This document shows positions 63,701-64,000 of a stretch of 64,000 nt of DNA, piece after piece (position 1 is the stretch's first letter; each line of letters begins with the position of its first letter). Source of the DNA: Epiperipatus broadwayi (lineage: Eukaryota > Onychophora > Udeonychophora > Euonychophora > Peripatidae); assembly GCA_028023455.1 (NCBI GenBank), contig JAQFVV010013322.1, forward strand, positions 1 through 64,000, written 5' to 3'. The notes under the pieces are model-generated. The model had not been told where the DNA came from. It searched no databases and worked only from the letters and a program-made list of their open reading frames with translations. Made by a program: the position numbers and the translations under genes.

Positions 63701-64000
63701 TTCTCATTCATATTGTCAATGTGATAAGTCTCTTATGAAATGCCAGTATCTATTGGAATTAGGTTAACTAGAGTTACAATTCAAGAAGAATATATATGAT
63801 GAGTTAATGTTTTTCTCTTGTATAAAATAACTAAGTTTGCAAATCAGATACATAGAGGAAATAGATCATATTATTTAATTAAATATACAATTAAACATTA
63901 TTTTGTTTTGTTCATTATTTATAATTAAATTCTTTGAATAGATATTAATAATTCTTTTCAATAAAGAGTCTTGTTTTACATCACATCAAGATTTATAACA
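60777..64000. other. Gene-free AT-rich stretch to window end
   Basis: Frames at 60973-61161 and 61979-62164 give AT-biased peptides without motifs. No repeat family of this window recurs here. TATCTTCA / GGACA phrases at 62760 and 62820 are a small local duplication of about 60 bases. Confidence 0.5.

Overview
The window reads as non-coding, retroelement-rich nuclear DNA from an animal with a very AT-rich genome (about a quarter G+C by eye, not counted). I found no intact host gene, tRNA, rRNA, operon or CRISPR array. Nearly every recognisable coding stretch comes from a transposable element: Penelope-like elements (PLEs, reverse transcriptase plus GIY-YIG nuclease), one RTE-type LINE tail, one truncated Ty3/gypsy gag-protease and two tRNA-headed SINE-like units. 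Long (TA)n, (ATT)n and (AAC)n tracts are everywhere. The mix of PLEs, RTE with an (ATG)n tail, SINEs and TA/CA microsatellites would fit a mollusc such as a cephalopod, but this is inference and other AT-rich invertebrates are not excluded.

Layout. 1-5.8 kb: mostly unassigned AT-rich DNA, a short minus-strand ORF remnant and an (AAC)/(AAT) microsatellite. 5.8-7.5 kb: a head-to-head PLE pair. 8.2-8.7 kb: RTE tail. 11.3-11.75 kb: foldback MITE-like element. 12.8-14.3 kb: strongly T-rich strand. 17.2-22.4 kb: a cluster of PLE remnants, including a 2.4 kb inverted pair with RT domains. 25.5-30.1 kb: more PLE pieces and a five-unit direct/inverted repeat array. 31.3-31.6 kb: poly-T plus about 90 ATT units. 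33.8-35.7 kb: putative solo LTR and a PLE 3' stub between TA tracts. 36.1-38.7 kb: a chimeric locus in which an LTR, primer-binding site and gag-protease ORF lie between two ~400 bp direct repeats. 39.6 kb: long near-perfect hairpin. 40.6-41 kb: dispersed TCAC/AGGTGA motif array. 45.3-47.3 kb: SINE-like unit, (AAT)n, foldback and a PLE nuclease remnant. 50.4-53 kb: LINE-like ORF remnant, inverted SINE pair and head-to-head PLE pair. 54.8-56.2 kb: putative solo LTR with repeated TGTAACG/CGTTACA ends. 58.6-59.5 kb: last PLE pair. The final 3 kb is featureless.

Main observation: the inverted retroelement pairs in which both arms can be oriented all have the same geometry, with 5' ends meeting in the middle and 3' ends pointing outwards, and most outer ends lie at or near (TA)n. 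Many of the 3' ends carry a compact hammerhead-ribozyme-like module (CUGANGA-like box, short stem, GAAAC-like box) whose stem sequence differs between element families while pairing is kept. One tRNA-headed SINE carries a similar module, suggesting it may be mobilised by PLE machinery. A self-complementary (TA)n target, nicked identically on both strands, would explain the head-to-head dimers.
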